Shown here piece after piece: positions 62,930-64,000 of a stretch of 64,000 nt of DNA. Below the pieces are notes generated by a model that did no database searches, was not told the DNA's origin, and saw nothing but the letters and a program-made list of their open reading frames with translations. Positions within the stretch are counted from its first letter, which is position 1. Every line of letters starts with the position of its first letter. Location of the stretch: NCBI GenBank assembly GCA_033557465.1, contig CM066048.1, positions 20,312,305-20,376,304 on the forward strand. The letters are read 5' to 3'. Both the position numbers and the translations under genes were made by a program. The stretch is from Ichthyophis bannanicus. Its lineage: Eukaryota; Chordata; Amphibia; Gymnophiona; Ichthyophiidae.

Positions 62930-64000
62930 TTAAGCTGAATGAATTCTTTGCTTCAGTCTTTGCTGAAGAAGATGTAGGAAAGTTATCCATGACTGAAATG
63001 GTATTTAAAGGTGATGCATCAGAAGTATTGAAAGAAATGTTAATAAACCGAGAAGATGTATTACAACTATTTGATAAACTAAAGAGTACCAAATCACCTG
63101 GACCAGATGGTATACATCCGAGGGTGTTGAAAGAATTGAAATATGAGATTGCAGACCTGCTATTAGTAATTTGTGAACTACCATTAAAACCATCTGTAAT
63201 ACCTGAAGATTGGCAAATAGCCAATGTAACGCCAATTTTTAAAAAGAGTTCCAGGGGTGATTTGGGAAACTACAGACTGGTGAGCCTTACATCAGTACAG
63301 GGCAAAATGGTAGAAACCATTCTAAAGAATAAAATAACTGAACATGTAGATAGTCATGGTTTAATGGGAGAAAGCCAACATGACTTTAGCCAAAGAAGGT
63401 TTTGTTTTACTAATCTGTTATATTTTTTTGAAAATGTGAATAAACAGGTAGACAAAGGTGTATCTGGATTTTCAGAAAGCCTTTGACAAGATCCCTCATG
63501 AGAGACTCTTGGCAAAATTAAAAAGTCATCGGATAGGAGGCAGTACACTGTTGTGGATCAGAAACTGGTTAAAAGATAGAAAGTAGAGGTTAGGGCTAAA
63601 TGGCCAATTTTCCCAATGGAGAAAGGTGAATAGTGGTGTACCCCAGGGATCTGTGCTGGGTCCGCTGCTTTCTAGTTTATTCATAAATGACCTGGAAATG
63701 GGAATAACAATCAGGGTAATCAAATTTGCAGATGAGACAAAATTAAGTTGTTAAAACCCAAGAGGATTGTGGAAAATTGCAAGAGGACCTTGATAAACTG
63801 GAAGACTGGACGTTCAAATGGCAGATGAAATTTAATGTAGACAAGTGCAAAGTTATGCACCTAGGAAAGAACAACCCACACTTTGGTTACACGATGCAAG
63901 GTTCCACATTGGGAACCACCACCCAGGAAAAAGATTTAGACGTCATTGTGGATAACACGTTGAAACCCTCCACCCAGTGTGCAGCAGCGGCCAAGAAGGC
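62930..64000 (+). pseudogene. CR1 LINE (family A) ORF2 fragment running off the right edge
   Basis: Reads LNEFFASVFAEEDVGKLSMT, SPGPDGIHPRVLKELKYEIA, NVTPIFKKSSRGDLGNYR and HVDSHGLMGES. A frameshift near 63460 (a deletion before the YLDFQKAFD block) follows. In other frames come [40 protein letters not shown] (the second catalytic Asp is Glu, D to E) and FNVDKCKVMHLGKNN. It continues beyond the window. Confidence 0.88.

Noticed and set aside
1..64000. CRISPR arrays, operons, bacterial promoters, rRNA or functional tRNA genes
   Set aside because: The window is vertebrate nuclear DNA. The tRNA-like boxes belong to SINEs and no cloverleaf tRNA was recognised.

Overview
The window is vertebrate nuclear DNA, very rich in transposable elements. 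The recurring CR1 families with an esterase ORF1, L2, RTE, Penelope-like and hAT elements, the long introns and the lens gene fit an amphibian with a large genome. A caecilian is my best guess, but the species cannot be fixed from the sequence.

The only host protein-coding gene I can support is on the + strand. It is a LIM2/MP20-like four-pass membrane protein of the PMP22/claudin superfamily. Its four coding exons lie at 13629-13803, 30105-30245, 37548-37682 and 38651-38718. All three internal junctions are phase 1, the sites are GT-AG, and the product is 172 aa. A 5' splice acceptor ending at 13592 implies an upstream non-coding exon that I could not locate. Introns of 16.3 kb, 7.3 kb and 1 kb hold most of the repeats. 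A poly(A) signal lies at 39535-39540.

Layout. 0-13.6 kb: an unidentified open frame at the left edge, CR1 and L1-type fragments, several hAT-type short elements, and a hammerhead-ribozyme-like motif at 10.2 kb. 15-22.4 kb: nested hAT elements, an L2 with a SINE in it, and a nearly complete CR1 (tandem-repeat leader, ORF1 esterase, 929-aa ORF2). 22.8-29.9 kb: a minus-strand L2 split by a 2.83-kb hAT element, which carries a 400-bp palindrome and a G-rich minisatellite, and by a plus-strand L2-type LINE with an intact 552-aa reverse-transcriptase frame. 31.6-34.7 kb: a second CR1 family, an RTE fragment and a SINE. 41.5-48.4 kb: CR1 copies, one split by a Penelope-like element. 48.4-54 kb: short DNA elements and decayed LINEs. 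54.2-56.1 kb: an L1-type ORF1 fragment and a mariner. 56.6-64 kb: more CR1 copies, one split by a second CR1 and by a SINE.

The nesting gives a relative insertion order at several loci. The frequent single-base frameshifts in otherwise good reading frames suggest that several families moved fairly recently. Element names are from motif recognition by eye; no library search was possible.
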